From NCBI GenBank assembly GCA_013003465.1, contig JABDIZ010000220.1, positions 1 through 7,586 of the forward strand: a stretch of DNA of 7,586 bases, read 5' to 3'. The notes under the pieces are model-generated. The model ran no database searches, had not been told where the DNA came from, and worked only from the letters and a program-made list of their open reading frames with translations. The DNA comes from Rhodothermaceae bacterium (GTDB taxonomy: Bacteria > Bacteroidota > Rhodothermia > Rhodothermales > Rubricoccaceae). A program made the position numbers and the translations under genes. This document shows positions 6,362 through 7,586 of the stretch, piece after piece. How positions within the stretch are numbered: the stretch's first letter is position 1; each line of letters starts with the position of its first letter.

Positions 6362-7586
6362 TCAGCGCTCGTTGTCGGGTAGATCTATCAGCCAGAGGTC
6401 GCCGTTGTAGCTGTCGGTGCGCGTAAACAGCAGATGCGTTTCGTCGGGGAGCAGCGCGAGGCTTGCCTGTCCCCACGGCACGGCGCGCTCGGAGTGCTCA
6501 GCAAGTGTAGTCACGGTGCGCACGGCGCCCGTCTCATAGTCTACGAGGTCCAGGGTCACGCGCCCGCCTACCCGTCGAAGTACGTAGGCGCCCGAGGTGC
6601 CGACAGTCCAGTTCGCCCAGTCATGTTCGCCCGGATGCTCCGCGAAGCGCTGCGGTGCGGCACCGGGTTCGGGACGCCACCACAGCCCTGCCGAGTCGGG
6701 GCGCGTGAACAGCAGCCCACGGCCGTCCGACCGCTCCTCAGCGACAAGTCCGTCTTCGGTTTCCTGTATCATCGGGCCGCCCTCGGCCGGCATCGACCAG
6801 ATGGCCCACTGCCCGCTCTGGTTTGAGGTGAAATAGAGACGCTCTCCATCGCGCGACCAGCGCGGGAGGCCGTCGTCGGACGAGGCCGTCGTCAGTTGGC
6901 GTAGCAGACCAGAATCGACGTCCAGTAGAAACACATCGATGTGCCCATCGGGACGGGCCGAGAAGGCGAGACGGCGACCATCCGGCGACCAGCGGGGGGC
7001 ATCGAGGGTGGTGCCTTCGAATCGAGTCGCCTGAACCGGGTGCTGACCATCGCGATCGGCCAGCCAGAGTTCAGGGTAGCCTGACCGCTCTGAGACGAAG
7101 GCGATTCGACGTCCATCCGGCGAGACGTGCCCCCGTTCATCCCGGCGGGTCGATTGGATGAAGGGGCGTGCCACATCGGTCGTCTGGAGCGACGCCATCC
7201 AGAGGTTGGTGTCGCGCTGATCCTGTGCAAAGAGCATCCGATGGCCCTCGGCGGCCATGGAGGGTTGGCGCGCATCGGAAAGCCCCGTCTCGATCCAACG
7301 CGGCTCTGGTAGCGAGACCGCATCCACGAAAACGGCGGCTGTCTGCGGAGGAGTCTCAGCTACGGGAACCGTCCACAATCCAAAACGACCGGATCGGTTG
7401 GAAGAGAACACGAGGTGCTGCCCATCGGGTGTCCAGTCGTGTCCGGCGAGCACGCGGCTATCGTCGGTCACGCGGACCTCCTGGCCTCGCTCCATCACCT
7501 CCCCGACATACAACTCGTGTGCCTCCTCGCCCAGCACCCGCGCGAACGCCACACGTCGGCTATCGGGTGCGAACACGGGCGTGTTG
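6362..7586 (-). CDS. TolB/PD40-type beta-propeller protein (N-terminus outside window)
   Basis: The frame is open from the right edge to a TGA at 6362-6364, giving 407 visible residues. The GTG at 7576 is only an internal Val, since the frame continues upstream with NTPVFAPDS. The sequence is a string of PD40 (WD40-like) blades: FAPDSRRVAF, WTPDGQHLVFSSNRSGRFGLW, VSPDGRRIAFVSERSGYPELW, WSPDGRRLAFSARPDGHIDVF, WSRDGERLYFTSNQSGQWAIW and a closing LLFTRTDSYNGDLWLIDLP. Similar propellers occur in periplasmic TolB. They also form the C-terminal half of CadC-like winged-helix regulators, Ser/Thr kinases and some peptidases. The late-blade style here (STRRDERGHVSPDGRR, WSRDGERLYFTSN, PAEGG) resembles the regulator-associated type, but this cannot be settled without the N-terminus. 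No membrane segment or sorting domain is seen in the visible part. It converges on proA and is probably functionally unrelated to it. Confidence 0.85.
   Translation of the reverse strand, partial: NTPVFAPDSRRVAFARVLGEEAHELYVGEVMERGQEVRVTDDSRVLAGHDWTPDGQHLVFSSNRSGRFGLWTVPVAETPPQTAAVFVDAVSLPEPRWIETGLSDARQPSMAAEGHRMLFAQDQRDTNLWMASLQTTDVARPFIQSTRRDERGHVSPDGRRIAFVSERSGYPELWLADRDGQHPVQATRFEGTTLDAPRWSPDGRRLAFSARPDGHIDVFLLDVDSGLLRQLTTASSDDGLPRWSRDGERLYFTSNQSGQWAIWSMPAEGGPMIQETEDGLVAEERSDGRGLLFTRPDSAGLWWRPEPGAAPQRFAEHPGEHDWANWTVGTSGAYVLRRVGGRVTLDLVDYETGAVRTVTTLAEHSERAVPWGQASLALLPDETHLLFTRTDSYNGDLWLIDLPDNER

Overview
The window looks like a piece of a GC-rich bacterial chromosome, most likely from the Rhodothermota/Bacteroidota side. 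This is inferred from two things. Two secreted proteins carry a C-terminal sorting domain of the type IX secretion (T9SS, 'Por') kind. None of the four visible gene starts has a recognisable Shine-Dalgarno sequence, which is common in that group. No rRNA, tRNA, CRISPR array, transposase or phage gene is visible.

Left half (1-3692, minus strand): two adjacent paralogous genes encode secreted FG-GAP beta-propeller proteins. Each has a signal peptide, seven integrin-alpha-like blades of about 70 residues and a T9SS type A sorting domain. The upstream gene (1803-3626) is complete. The downstream one (start at 1737) runs off the left edge inside its sorting domain. Each is preceded by a related leader of about 66 bases that shares an exact 21-base core, so the duplicated unit seems to be leader plus gene. 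The copies have evolved differently: the blades of the left gene are strongly homogenised at DNA level with nearly intact calcium loops, while the right gene has more divergent blades, several broken loops and visibly lower GC.

Middle (3693-3886): a divergent intergenic region with a candidate Bacteroidota-type promoter and a short inverted repeat in front of the proline genes.

Right half (3887-6355, plus strand): proB and proA form a two-gene operon with a 33-base spacer. They encode the first two dedicated steps from glutamate to proline; proC is not in the window. Facing proA, with only six bases between the stop codons, is the 3' part of a minus-strand gene (6362 to beyond 7586) for a TolB/PD40-type beta-propeller protein whose N-terminus lies outside the window.

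I see no sign of a wholly new multi-gene system. The points most worth a second look are the duplicated leader element and the contrasting evolution of the two FG-GAP paralogs.
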